From: Opitutales bacterium
GTDB lineage: Bacteria > Verrucomicrobiota > Verrucomicrobiia > Opitutales > Intestinicryptomonadaceae
Assembly (NCBI GenBank): GCA_015061945.1
Contig: SUVP01000001.1
Location: 434,001-498,000, forward strand
Length of the DNA stretch: 64,000 nt
Direction of reading: 5' to 3'
The position numbers were made by a program, and so were the translations under genes. Every line of letters starts with the position of its first letter. Positions within the stretch are counted from its first letter, which is position 1. Shown here in pieces: positions 44,937-55,757 of the stretch. A model generated the notes under the pieces. The model searched no databases and was not told the origin of the DNA. It was given only the letters and a program-made list of their open reading frames with translations.

Positions 44937-45695
44937 TTATGAATTTCTTTTCTTGATGCGTTTTTTGGGCAATTCGCCTTTTTCTAAAATCGACTTCAAC
45001 TCATCGAGCGATTTTTTCGATGCGGGGCGACCGCCGATAACCACACGTTTCGACAACGTTTTCTCTTTCTTCTTTACAGGTAAAGGTTGTTTTGCCTGCT
45101 TTGCATCAACGACAATTTCTCCCGATTTTTTCATTTGCTTTTTCAAATGTTTCGAGACAAGTGGAGTCTTGCGAGTTGCCGATTTTATGTCGACTGCAAG
45201 CTCATCGAGAACCGCAAACGGATTCGATTTTTTCCATTCTCGAGAACCTTTTTCATTGTTAGATTGTGCTGTTTGCAAAATAGATTTGTGCGATTCCCTG
45301 CTCCATTCAAAGAATTTTTCGGGTGATATTGACGACACTCCAAAGCTCGACGCCGTCAGCCTCAAGAGATTGTCGCGAGTAATAACCAACAACGATTGCG
45401 GTGCTTTTGATGTTGCACAAAGTTGTTCGATAAGTTCGTCAGCTGTCATCGAAGACGGCGTATACACTTCTGAAAAAGTTAGAATTTTCGATTTGCGTAC
45501 AATCGAAATATCTACACCGTTGCCGTCGTAAACAATCGTTAGACGCACGCCATCGTAATCGTGTATCGATGCGAGCATTTCAGACAATTCTGCTTGTGCC
45601 AACTCAGCCTTATTTTCAGCCAACAAGCGTGCCAACTTGGGATGTGCATGTATTGCATTCCAACCATCGACAAGTATGTGTTTAAATCCGTTCAT
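44937..45695 (-). CDS. NYN-domain ribonuclease-like protein (YacP/Rae1 type)
   Basis: PIN-like NYN nuclease domain. Acidic active-site residues are visible in ILVDGWNAIHAHP (Asp near residue 10) and IVYDGNGVDIS, with VITRDNLLRL as the third motif. Basic low-complexity C-terminal tail (about 190-252, with KKKEKTLSKRVV and KKRIKKRNS) probably binds RNA. In Firmicutes YacP/Rae1 is a ribosome-linked mRNA endonuclease. Followed by the terminator of the PEP-CTERM gene upstream in the same direction. Confidence 0.78.
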   Translation of the reverse strand: MNGFKHILVDGWNAIHAHPKLARLLAENKAELAQAELSEMLASIHDYDGVRLTIVYDGNGVDISIVRKSKILTFSEVYTPSSMTADELIEQLCATSKAPQSLLVITRDNLLRLTASSFGVSSISPEKFFEWSRESHKSILQTAQSNNEKGSREWKKSNPFAVLDELAVDIKSATRKTPLVSKHLKKQMKKSGEIVVDAKQAKQPLPVKKKEKTLSKRVVIGGRPASKKSLDELKSILEKGELPKKRIKKRNS

Positions 45696-45697
45696 AT

Positions 45698-45733
45698 AAA
45701 AAAGGCGTCCACTTATATATGAACGCCTTTTTT
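45698..45733 (-). terminator. Terminator of the large PEP-CTERM gene
   Basis: Stem AAAAAAGGCGT (45698-45708) pairs with ACGCCTTTTTT (45723-45733) around a 14-base loop. T-run on the minus strand. Confidence 0.78.
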
Positions 45734-45752
45734 GATATTAAGTAAAGCCTAA

Positions 45753-47732
45753 TTATTTTCTTCTGCGATAGATTGCAAGAGCGAGTGCAATTCCGCCGAA
45801 AATCATCGCCCATTCTGCTGGTTCTGGAACTGCTATATTACTCAACCAATAACCACCTGCAGTTGCGTCGTATTGGAAGTGGAGGTTTTCTTTATCCAAA
45901 CCAGTGAATGTAACTCTACTCAAGAATACACTCTGTTCTTCTTCTGTACCTACATCGATAACAAAAATCTTATTTTCATCAAAGTTCAAAATCTTGAGGG
46001 TAGCATTTCCTTCAACTCCGCCCAAGCCAGCATAAGTTTCACCACTAAATGTTCTATCAGCAGAGATTGTATTGAGAATCAATTTTGCACCATCAGCAAT
46101 ATCAAGTGTAAATTGCTTATTTTTGTTATCAGCCCAAAGAATAGTGTTGAGCTTCAATTCGCCACCAGTTATAGTAAGTTTTGTAGCACCACCACGAGCA
46201 TAGAAATCTACATTGCTCCAATCATTGCTTGCACCAACTTCAATCTTACCAGTTTCTGGAACATAAATATGTCCACCAATCTTATTGCCCGATGTGTTGA
46301 TAACAACCTGAGTGTTTGCAGTGTCATTACCAGCGTGAACAACCAAGAGATTTCCGTCTGTTTTAAATGTACTTGTTCCTGATACTATCAATTTAGCATG
46401 AGTTGCAACTTCGATATTTCCATTAACAACAACATTTCCTGCGGTAATGTTTATATTTGAAGATCCAACTGTTTTTAATGCACCTTTGATAGTTGTTGTT
46501 CCGCCATTGATATTAACAACGCTACCAGTGTAAACATTATTATCTTGTCTATATCCTATATTTAAATTAGCACCGATAGTATGTGTACCACCATTGATAT
46601 TTAATACAGCACCTTTTGTATTGTCAGTATACGTCTCTGATCCAACATTAAAATTACCTTTTGTTGTAATTTTTGCAGTCGAACCAACGTCAACGCGAGT
46701 ATTTTTTGCACCACCAAGAATTACTTGGTTTGCATTCAATATTCCATTGATACGTGCAACTGCTCTATTTGTATTTAAGCTATTTCCATATAGTGCGATA
46801 TTATTTGCCAAGTTCATTGTACCGCCTTCTTGGATTTCAAGAGCAACGCCAGAATCTTCGTGTGATGCAGCATTTACAACAAAGCCCGATGCGGAAGAAT
46901 TTGTGATATTCAAAACACCACCATCTTTAATCAAAAGTGTTGCTTTTGAATTTTCACCAATACCATAACCTGTAACAAAGCTTGAGCCGTCAGAACGTAC
47001 TACATTTACAGTACCAGTAAGCTCCATTGCAGAACCTACATTTTGTTCGTTGTACAAATTATAATATGTTACTTGAAGAGATTTTGCATTATTGACAGAT
47101 CCAGATAATACAACTGTTGTAGAACTACCCGATGCTGAATTTCCAAAAACTTGGAAGTTATTTGATGTATTTATAGTACCAGCTAATGTTGCAACCTTGT
47201 TAGCATTTGCATAGTATGATGATCTTACTTTAAATTCTTGTCCACCTGTATCAATAGATGTATCCTTACTAAAAGTAACCGATTGCGAGCTTGCATTACC
47301 AAAGACAATAGCAGTACCAGCGTTAACATCCCATTTTCCAGAGTCTACATAAATATGAGCCTCTGTCGCACTTGCATTGAAGAACAATCTGTTGCTTGGA
47401 TTTCCTGTTCCCATTGTGAAACCATCGGCAACGGTTATATGATATTCACCTGCAACAGAAGGGATAATGTTCGATGCATCAAAGTCGCTATCAATGGTCA
47501 AATAGCCGACTGTCTGACCTTCAGCGAGTGTCATGTATGCAATATCAGCCGAAGTTTCGCCGTTGATAACGCCGTTATTCCAATTCATCGCATCTGACCA
47601 GACTGTTGGATTATTTTTGTCTGACGACAATGTGATTGTGCTTGATGCAAATGCTGATGTTGCCATCAATGCAGAAGCAAAGGCACCTAAAAATAAGTTT
47701 TTGGTAAATAAATGTGTGTTTATTATTTTCAT
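45753..47732 (-). CDS. PEP-CTERM autotransporter-like beta-helix protein, 659 aa
   Basis: Starts at the ATG at 47732 (MKIINTHLFTKNLFLGAFASALMATSAFA), a signal peptide; an extension of nine codons is unlikely. The middle is built of repeated short beta-strands rich in Gly/Asn/Thr/Val, including several INGG-type turns (VLNINGGTHTIG, VVNINGGTTTIKG) as in autotransporter passenger-like right-handed beta helices. The end is AVPEPAEWAMIFGGIALALAI, then YRRRK, the PEP-CTERM sorting signal. Predicted to be exported, cleaved by an exosortase and anchored or shed. No exosortase gene is visible here. Confidence 0.85.
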   Translation of the reverse strand: MKIINTHLFTKNLFLGAFASALMATSAFASSTITLSSDKNNPTVWSDAMNWNNGVINGETSADIAYMTLAEGQTVGYLTIDSDFDASNIIPSVAGEYHITVADGFTMGTGNPSNRLFFNASATEAHIYVDSGKWDVNAGTAIVFGNASSQSVTFSKDTSIDTGGQEFKVRSSYYANANKVATLAGTINTSNNFQVFGNSASGSSTTVVLSGSVNNAKSLQVTYYNLYNEQNVGSAMELTGTVNVVRSDGSSFVTGYGIGENSKATLLIKDGGVLNITNSSASGFVVNAASHEDSGVALEIQEGGTMNLANNIALYGNSLNTNRAVARINGILNANQVILGGAKNTRVDVGSTAKITTKGNFNVGSETYTDNTKGAVLNINGGTHTIGANLNIGYRQDNNVYTGSVVNINGGTTTIKGALKTVGSSNINITAGNVVVNGNIEVATHAKLIVSGTSTFKTDGNLLVVHAGNDTANTQVVINTSGNKIGGHIYVPETGKIEVGASNDWSNVDFYARGGATKLTITGGELKLNTILWADNKNKQFTLDIADGAKLILNTISADRTFSGETYAGLGGVEGNATLKILNFDENKIFVIDVGTEEEQSVFLSRVTFTGLDKENLHFQYDATAGGYWLSNIAVPEPAEWAMIFGGIALALAIYRRRK

Positions 47733-47782
47733 AGTAAAAGATAAAATAGTGATGCCCACATTTTAATCAAGTTTTTTTATAA

Positions 47783-47806
47783 AAAAACCGCTCTCGAGCG
47801 GTTTTG
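47783..47806 (-). terminator. Terminator of the metG-thiC-C_GCAxxG operon
   Basis: Stem ACCGCT pairs with AGCGGT around CTCG (47787-47802), with A-run upstream on the plus strand, giving a T-run on the minus strand. Confidence 0.8.
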
Positions 47807-47826
47807 CAAAAATTTTCAAATACACC

Positions 47827-48267
47827 TTATTCTTTTAAGAATGATTTTGCCAGAGCATCAGCATTTTCAACTACCTTTAGGCACGGACGCTTTGCGTAAT
47901 ATTCTGCCGTACGCTTGTCGGGTGTTGGGGGCGTCGGGGCATCTTTTTGCAACTGGAGAATATCTCGACAAAGAATTGAGCCGTGCATTTTTTTAAACTC
48001 TTCGGCGAGTTTTTGCGTACGCTCATAAATTTCTTTTTTTCTTTCTTCAGTTGGTTCGGTTGACGCATACTTCATACCCATAAGCATCGCACACGCACTG
48101 AACGCACCACAAACTTCACGCATACGCCCTACCCCAGCACCGAGTGGAGCCGAAAGTTTCAACGCCGTTGGAGTATCTACCCCAAGCTTATCTGCGTGTG
48201 CCGCAAAGACAGCTTGCGCACAATTATAACCACATTTAAAAAGTTCGCTTGCCCATTTATCTGCCAT
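47827..48267 (-). CDS. C_GCAxxG_C_C family redox protein
   Basis: 146 aa from the ATG at 48267, two bases after thiC; a longer frame to 48360 overlaps the thiC C-terminus and is rejected. Cysteines match the C_GCAxxG_C_C pattern: Cys12 and Cys16 in KCGYNCAQAV, Cys53 in EVCGAFSA, then Cys100 and Cys129. The family is thought to be redox or metal binding and is often near thiamine or other cofactor genes. Last gene of the metG-thiC operon. Confidence 0.82.
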   Translation of the reverse strand: MADKWASELFKCGYNCAQAVFAAHADKLGVDTPTALKLSAPLGAGVGRMREVCGAFSACAMLMGMKYASTEPTEERKKEIYERTQKLAEEFKKMHGSILCRDILQLQKDAPTPPTPDKRTAEYYAKRPCLKVVENADALAKSFLKE

Positions 48268-48269
48268 AA

Positions 48270-50018
<1,749 letters not shown>

Positions 50019-51551
50019 TTATTCTGTTGTAGGACGTGGGAAAAGTATTTCTTGTGCTCCGAGAGTCTTGCCCTCAAGCACGTTAGACCACTCTGTGTTG
50101 CCTTCAAACTTTTCGATATTTTCGAGTCCTAAAAGCGTAAGAATTTTTGCAGAAACATTTGGCATAATCGGAGCAATGAGTACCGATGCAACACGCAACG
50201 CTTCAGCCATATTTGCAAGGGTTGTTTCCAATGCGAGCTTGTCGGCTTCGGCTTCGCTCTTTGCGAGTTTCCAAGGTGCACGCTGTTCTGCGTATCGATT
50301 AATTGCACGGATAAACGCAAATGTTTTTTCTAAACCGATGTGGAATTGCATACCATCGTACAGACGCAAAACTTCTTGCGATGTTTCTCGTGCGAGGTCT
50401 ATGAGTTGTTTTTCAAATTCTTCTTCAACTTTTGCCGAAGGCACTACACTCGCACAATAACGCTTGCCCATATTGAGCAATCGGCTCAAGAGGTTTCCGA
50501 GATCATTACCCAAATCAGATGTGTAGCGTGTGAGGAACAAATCGAACGAGAAGTCTGAATCTTGCCCGACATTCATTTCACGCATAAGGAAATATCTGAA
50601 TGCATCGACACCAAATTTTTCGACTAAATCGAGTGGGTTTACAATATTGCCCAAGCTCTTCGACATCTTTTCTCCCGACGACATCCACCAGCCGTGAACC
50701 AAAAGCGATTTTGGCAACTCGATACCAGCAGCGTGGAGCATAATCGGCCAATAAACCGAGTGTGGTGGAACAAGAATATCTTTGCCGATAACGTGGAAAT
50801 CTGCTGGCCAATTCTTCGAGAATTCGTCAGTGCCATAGCCGATTGCAGAAATATAATTCACCAACGCATCAAACCAAACGTATGTTACATAACCAGAGTC
50901 AAACGGCAACTCGATACCCCATTCCAAACGTTCTTTTGGGCGAGATATGCACAAGTCGTTAAGAGGTTCTTTCAAGAATTCCATAACTTGTTTTGCACGG
51001 AAACGTGGGAAGATAAAATCTTCATTCTTCTTGATGTAATCGACAAGCCATTCTTGGTATTGTTGAATTTTAAAGAAATAATTGCTTTCGGTAATTTCGA
51101 CAACGTCGCCAAAAATTTCTGGCCACTTGCCGTCTACCCTGTCTTTTTCTTGCAAGAATTGTTCTTGGCGTGTCGAGTAAAAGCCTTTGTATTCTGCCTT
51201 GTAGATGTCGCCCTTATCGTACAACATCTGGAGAATTTGGCGAACAACTTTCTTGTGTCGTTCTTGCGATGTACGGATATAGTCGTCGTTTGAAATGTCC
51301 AACAATTTGCACATCGAGATAAATTTTTCAGCTTGTTCGTCGCAAAATGCGATTGGCTCAACGCCAGCTTTTTTTGCACTTTGTTGAACTTTTTGCCCGT
51401 GTTCATCCAAGCCTGTTAAGAAATAAACTGATTCTCCACAAAGGCGTTTATATCTCGCAATAACGTCTGCGAGAACTTTTTCGTATGCATGCCCCAAGTG
51501 TGGCGATCCATTAGCGTAATCGATTGCTGTTGTAAGATAAAAATTCTTCAT
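50019..51551 (-). CDS. metG: Methionyl-tRNA synthetase
   Basis: Class I synthetase, 510 aa from the ATG at 51551 (nine upstream codons in frame are unlikely to be used). HIGH-type motif HLGH at 18-21; KMSKS at 295-299. The connective region has STRQEQFL instead of the Cys zinc knuckle, so it is a short, zinc-free type. No C-terminal tRNA-binding extension. First gene of metG-thiC-C_GCAxxG. Confidence 0.95.
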   Translation of the reverse strand: MKNFYLTTAIDYANGSPHLGHAYEKVLADVIARYKRLCGESVYFLTGLDEHGQKVQQSAKKAGVEPIAFCDEQAEKFISMCKLLDISNDDYIRTSQERHKKVVRQILQMLYDKGDIYKAEYKGFYSTRQEQFLQEKDRVDGKWPEIFGDVVEITESNYFFKIQQYQEWLVDYIKKNEDFIFPRFRAKQVMEFLKEPLNDLCISRPKERLEWGIELPFDSGYVTYVWFDALVNYISAIGYGTDEFSKNWPADFHVIGKDILVPPHSVYWPIMLHAAGIELPKSLLVHGWWMSSGEKMSKSLGNIVNPLDLVEKFGVDAFRYFLMREMNVGQDSDFSFDLFLTRYTSDLGNDLGNLLSRLLNMGKRYCASVVPSAKVEEEFEKQLIDLARETSQEVLRLYDGMQFHIGLEKTFAFIRAINRYAEQRAPWKLAKSEAEADKLALETTLANMAEALRVASVLIAPIMPNVSAKILTLLGLENIEKFEGNTEWSNVLEGKTLGAQEILFPRPTTE

Positions 51552-51632
51552 ACCTCTATTTATGAAAATACATTGCAAAATTTAAAGCTTTTTCTATCGC
51601 AATTTTCGCAATTTTTTACAAAAATATTTTTT

Positions 51633-52844
51633 ATGAAAAAAATCCTATTTCTTTCACTGCTTTGTTTTTTGAGTTTTTCGACGCTATTTTCACAGACTTC
51701 TATCGAAAAATTAGATGAAAAAGCCGAGATAATTTGGCAAGCCTTGCAACCATTCTACTCGCAAAAAACAAAAGTTTTCAATGGCTACATCCCTGAAAAT
51801 ACGCCACCTCCAGAAGATATAAAAAAGTTTCTGCCACTAAAAAAGAATGGTACTACAAACTGGCACGGTGGGAACTCTGGCATTGAAGACAACTCTCTTT
51901 TTAACGGCACATTGCTTTCATCGCTAATCGACCAATATAACATCACAAAAAATCCGACTATCGCAAAACGTGCAAAAGATTTATTCAATGGCTTAAAACT
52001 TAGTGCTACTGCACATGGCGACAAGGGGTTTGTCGCACGTGGAGTCTCTCCGCACGACGCTAAAACTGTCTACTGGGGAACTTCAGTTGATCAATACACG
52101 CATTTTATTTACGGCTTGTTAAAATATTATCGCTCGCCGATAGCGACAAATTCCGAAAAAAAAGAAATAGCAAAAATCTTTACCGACATCGCCGAAAAAA
52201 TGATTCGTGAAATTCGTCCCGACACTACCCCGCCCTATTCTTTCAAATTCTACAAAGGTATGCCCGATGACCGTGGCACTGGTAAAATGATGTACACAGA
52301 CAAACAAGGCAAACTCTATCCGTCTGTGCGTTTGCCGATGATTTATATCGCCACATACGCAACGACAAAAAATCAACGCTACTTAAATCTCTACGAAAAA
52401 TACATCGATTCCGCACTTGAACACGAGTTTGCCAACGCAAAAAATTACGAAAAAGTTTTCAAGAAGTGGTCGCCTGCATACGTCGCAATTCAACGGATGT
52501 ATGCACTCGACATCATAAAATCGTCGGAAAGAAATCAGCAAAGAATCAATCGTATTTCTCAAATAATGGACGAAGTTGCAAACGCATACACGCAAAGCAA
52601 ATATTTCTCTTTTGAAAAAGACAAGCCCAAGAAACGTGGTCTACGCGATTGTGCCGAGCTTCTGCACGCAAAGACTCTTGCCCCATCATACAAACTCAAA
52701 GGTATAGAATTAGAAACTTTTTTGCGTTGTATGAAAAATGTTTGGTTAAAAAATAAATCTTATTCCGGAAGTTTCCATACATTGCTTGGTGCGTATTGGT
52801 CGGCTCGGGCAACAAACAAACTTAAATCGGAAAGCTTGAAATAA
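51633..52844 (+). CDS. Secreted (alpha/alpha)-barrel-like hydrolase candidate
   Basis: 403 aa from the ATG at 51633; earlier in-frame codons overlap metG. Signal peptide MKKILFLSLLCFLSFSTLFS. Helix-rich, with conserved-looking WHGGNSGIEDNSLFNG, SATAHGDKGFVARGVSPHD and VYWGTSVDQYTHFIYGL. The pattern of Trp/His/Asp motifs between helices resembles six-hairpin glycosidase-fold enzymes of Verrucomicrobiota and Lentisphaerota. The exact family is not recognised. Has a very strong terminator after it. Confidence 0.6.
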   Translation: MKKILFLSLLCFLSFSTLFSQTSIEKLDEKAEIIWQALQPFYSQKTKVFNGYIPENTPPPEDIKKFLPLKKNGTTNWHGGNSGIEDNSLFNGTLLSSLIDQYNITKNPTIAKRAKDLFNGLKLSATAHGDKGFVARGVSPHDAKTVYWGTSVDQYTHFIYGLLKYYRSPIATNSEKKEIAKIFTDIAEKMIREIRPDTTPPYSFKFYKGMPDDRGTGKMMYTDKQGKLYPSVRLPMIYIATYATTKNQRYLNLYEKYIDSALEHEFANAKNYEKVFKKWSPAYVAIQRMYALDIIKSSERNQQRINRISQIMDEVANAYTQSKYFSFEKDKPKKRGLRDCAELLHAKTLAPSYKLKGIELETFLRCMKNVWLKNKSYSGSFHTLLGAYWSARATNKLKSESLK

Positions 52845-52878
52845 AAAAATGCGGACAAAAATTTGTCCGCATTTTTTT
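52843..52878. terminator. Bidirectional intrinsic terminator
   Basis: A long stem AAAAATGCGGACAAA pairs with TTTGTCCGCATTTTT around AA. It ends the hydrolase-like gene on the plus strand and the aminotransferase on the minus strand. Confidence 0.88.
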
Positions 52879-52892
52879 CAAAACATACTGCG

Positions 52893-54020
52893 TTATTTTG
52901 CGACTGCAACCTTAACTTCTTGCGCAACGTATGCGAGTTGTTCTTCGGTAAGTTCTGGATAAATCGGCAATGCGAGTGTATGTGTTGCCGCATATTCAGC
53001 ATTCGGAAAATCGCCTTGCTTATAACCGAGCTTTGCAAAGCACTCTTGCATATGTAGCGGTACTGGATAGTAAACTTCGCAACCAATATCTTTTGAACGC
53101 AAGTGTGCCAAAACATCGTCTCTATTTGGAACAGAGATTATGTATTGATTGTAAATAGAGTTATTCGCAGAGTCGATTACTGGACACTTGATTTGTTCGA
53201 CACCTTCAAATGCCTTGTTGTAGAACGATGCATTTTTAGCACGCATTTCGCCCCACTTATCGAGGTGCGGAAGCTTTACAGAAAGACCTGCCGCTTGGAT
53301 TGCATCGAGTCTGAAATTTCCACCAACGTGTTTATGATAGTACTTTGGCTCCATTCCGTGATTTCTAATCTCACGGATTTTTTGTGCTAAGTCGGCATCG
53401 TTGAGAACAACCATACCGCCGTCGCCAAGACCACCAAGATTTTTCGACGGAAAAAAACTCAAGCAACCGCAATCGCCAAAATTACCGACCTTTACGCCAT
53501 TGCGTGATGCACCTATTGCCTGTGCTCCGTCTTCGATAACTTTCAAATTATATTTTTTTGCAATCGCACAAATTTTCTCCATTTCAGCACACTGACCATA
53601 GAGATGAACTGGCATAATCGCCTTTGTGCGTTCTGTAATTTTTTCTTCGATTTTATCTGCGTCGATATTGTAAGTATCAGGATTGATATCCACAAATACT
53701 GGACGTGCACCGCAACGCCAAACACTTCCAGCTGTTGCAAAGAATGTATATGTTGGCAAAATCACTTCATCTGCTGAACCTTCATCGAGTGGCGAACGAT
53801 AAATTCCACAGCCCATAAGACCTGCGATAAGTGCATCTGTCCCGCTCGACATCCCGACTGCAAATTTTGTGTTTGAATATTCTGCAACCATTTCTTCGAG
53901 CTTTGCAACGTATGGTCCGCCTATGAAATATTGGCTATCGAGAATATCGTCTAATAATTTACGTGTTTCTTCACGCAAAGGTGCATATTGAATTTTTAAA
54001 TCTAAAAGAGGTACTTTCAT
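52893..54020 (-). CDS. DegT/DnrJ/EryC1/StrS aminotransferase
   Basis: PLP-dependent sugar aminotransferase type, 375 aa from the ATG at 54020 (MKVPLLDLKIQY); alternatives at 54032 or 54062 add only short tails. GPYVAKLEEM, SSGTDAL, EVILPTYTFFATAGS, VIEDGAQAIGA and the PLP Lys193 in SFFPSKNLGG are signatures. It would transaminate a UDP- or dTDP-keto sugar for surface polysaccharide. No other sugar-nucleotide genes are adjacent. Confidence 0.92.
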   Translation of the reverse strand: MKVPLLDLKIQYAPLREETRKLLDDILDSQYFIGGPYVAKLEEMVAEYSNTKFAVGMSSGTDALIAGLMGCGIYRSPLDEGSADEVILPTYTFFATAGSVWRCGARPVFVDINPDTYNIDADKIEEKITERTKAIMPVHLYGQCAEMEKICAIAKKYNLKVIEDGAQAIGASRNGVKVGNFGDCGCLSFFPSKNLGGLGDGGMVVLNDADLAQKIREIRNHGMEPKYYHKHVGGNFRLDAIQAAGLSVKLPHLDKWGEMRAKNASFYNKAFEGVEQIKCPVIDSANNSIYNQYIISVPNRDDVLAHLRSKDIGCEVYYPVPLHMQECFAKLGYKQGDFPNAEYAATHTLALPIYPELTEEQLAYVAQEVKVAVAK

Positions 54021-54143
54021 CTTACATGACATAAAAAGATATTTGTTAGAAAATCGCAACATTATTTACTGATTATTCTTGAAAAAATAACTTTGCACGT
54101 TTAGCTTTTTATCAACTTTATAAAAACGAGAAAGGCAAAAATA

Positions 54144-54566
54144 ATGGCTACAAAAAAAGCAGTAAAAAAAGCTCCAGCTAAAAAAGCTGTCGCAAAGAAA
54201 ACACCTGCCAAGAAGGCAGTCGCAAAAAAGGCTCCAGCTAAGGAAGCTGTAGCAAAGAAAGCACCTGCAAAAAAATGCGGATGCCAATGTGCTGAAAAGA
54301 AAGGCAAGTGTGCAGAGAAAAAAGGTTGCCGTTGCAAAAAGCTCGGTATGCCAAAGGGCGTATGCTTTGAAAAGCTCATCGCTGAAATTTTCACACAACT
54401 CGAAGACAAAGAAAACCTCGCAATCCTCCTCACTGACTACTTCTTTATGGAACTTGTCAGACGTGGTCTCGACGAAGAACTCGCAAACAAACTCGCAAAC
54501 AGCATCGAAGTTGTTGTTGAAAGTTTTGAAGCTGGCGTCGGTATCATCGAAGAAGACGAAGACTAA
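54144..54566 (+). CDS. Histone H1-like Lys/Ala/Pro repeat protein with Cys cluster
   Basis: 140 aa. Residues 1-44 are near-perfect H1-like repeats (AKKAPAKKAVAKK style). Residues 45-74 hold seven Cys (45, 47, 49, 56, 62, 64, 74) in CxCxC...CxC pattern, possibly metal binding. Residues 75-130 form a helical domain (FEKLIAEIFTQLEDKENLAILL and so on), then an acidic tail EEDED. AAAGG precedes the ATG. A DNA-binding chromatin-like protein is likely by composition; the Cys cluster and acidic tail are unusual for bacterial H1-like proteins. Confidence 0.78.
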   Translation: MATKKAVKKAPAKKAVAKKTPAKKAVAKKAPAKEAVAKKAPAKKCGCQCAEKKGKCAEKKGCRCKKLGMPKGVCFEKLIAEIFTQLEDKENLAILLTDYFFMELVRRGLDEELANKLANSIEVVVESFEAGVGIIEEDED

Positions 54567-54579
54567 TTTTCACACACCT

Positions 54580-54616
54580 AAAAAAACACGACTCTTTTGT
54601 GAGTCGTGTTTTTTTG
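54580..54616. terminator. Bidirectional intrinsic terminator
   Basis: Stem AAAAAACACGACTC pairs with GAGTCGTGTTTTTT, loop TTTTGT, serving the H1-like gene and the convergent thiH end. Confidence 0.88.
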
Positions 54617-54624
54617 TTTATAAA

Positions 54625-55752
54625 TTAAAACATAAAACTTGTATCAAAATCTTTCCAAACAGGATCAAGACCTTTTGCTTTAAGTGCTTCGCTGAACTCT
54701 TGAGGAGTACGCCCGTCGTCGATATGGAATTGCTCTCCACTTTCTTCTCGGTCTGCATATCCACCAGGTTTTGTGCTACTGAATGCACTCATCTGTGTTA
54801 CGCCTAAAGTCATCATTCCGTCTCGAAGTTTTCGGCTTTCTCGTGTTGATACAACAATCGCCAATCTGCTCAAAAATATTCTCAACGCACACGTTGTTTG
54901 CACAAGTTCTCTGTCGGTTGGGATATTTTGCGGGAGTGGAACGTACCCACTTTTTGCTGGTCTCATACGGGGCAAACTTATCGACACTTGAGTTCGCCAC
55001 GCTTTATGGAACAAATATTTTGCATGAAGTGCTGTCGCCAAAATTTCAAAACGCCATTCGTTCACGCCTAACAATGGACCAAGCCCAAGCTTACGCATAC
55101 CCGCTTCGGCTCCACGTTCAGGCGTTGCCAATCTCCACGAGAACACCGATTTTGGTCCCGACGGATGAAGTGTCGGATAAACTTTTTCGTCGTAAGTTTC
55201 TTGAAAAACCGTCAAGCCTTCGCAACCAGCTTCGACATATTTCTTATAATCTTCCACTCGAGACGGTGCAATTTCAATCGAAACAGACGGCATTTTTTTA
55301 ATCGCAATATCTATGACATCGGCGATATATCCAGATGAAACAAGTTTTGGATTTTCCGCTGCTACAATGAGCAAATTGCGAAAACCTAAATTATAAACTG
55401 CATCAACTTCACGACGTACTTCGTCGAGAGTGAGTGTGCGTCGTTCGATTTTATTGCGATTTGCAAAACCACAATATACGCAATTATTCACACATTCATT
55501 GCTAACATAAAGTGGAGCAAAAAGTCGCATCGTCCGACCAAAATATTTGCGAGTAATCGCCGAAGAAAGCTGTGCCATTTGCTCAATATATGGACTTGCC
55601 GACGGCGATATAAGCACTGCAAATTCTTCTAATGTTGTCGCTTTTCCAGCACGCAATATTCGCAGAACATCGGCTTCAGTCGCTTTCAACGATTCTTTTG
55701 CGAGTGCGTGTAAATCCCACGATCGCAATTCTTCAAGAAAAGTATCTTTCAT
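54625..55752 (-). CDS. thiH: 2-iminoacetate synthase
   Basis: Radical SAM enzyme that turns tyrosine into dehydroglycine for thiazole formation. The cluster motif CVNNCVYC has Cys87, Cys91 and Cys94. LYVSNECVNNCVYCGFANRNK and the RVEDYKKYVEAGCEGLTVFQETY region are typical of ThiH. Length 375 aa fits. It starts five bases after thiG stop. Confidence 0.94.
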   Translation of the reverse strand: MKDTFLEELRSWDLHALAKESLKATEADVLRILRAGKATTLEEFAVLISPSASPYIEQMAQLSSAITRKYFGRTMRLFAPLYVSNECVNNCVYCGFANRNKIERRTLTLDEVRREVDAVYNLGFRNLLIVAAENPKLVSSGYIADVIDIAIKKMPSVSIEIAPSRVEDYKKYVEAGCEGLTVFQETYDEKVYPTLHPSGPKSVFSWRLATPERGAEAGMRKLGLGPLLGVNEWRFEILATALHAKYLFHKAWRTQVSISLPRMRPAKSGYVPLPQNIPTDRELVQTTCALRIFLSRLAIVVSTRESRKLRDGMMTLGVTQMSAFSSTKPGGYADREESGEQFHIDDGRTPQEFSEALKAKGLDPVWKDFDTSFMF

Positions 55753-55757
55753 AATTA

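Noticed and set aside
45873-46382. 169-codon plus-strand frame opposite the large PEP-CTERM protein
   Set aside because: Antisense to repetitive beta-helix coding DNA and Cys/Ser/Thr rich with no start signals.
54144-54275. Short repeats that might look like a CRISPR or tandem repeat array
   Set aside because: They are Lys/Ala/Pro codon repeats in one coding frame with no spacers.
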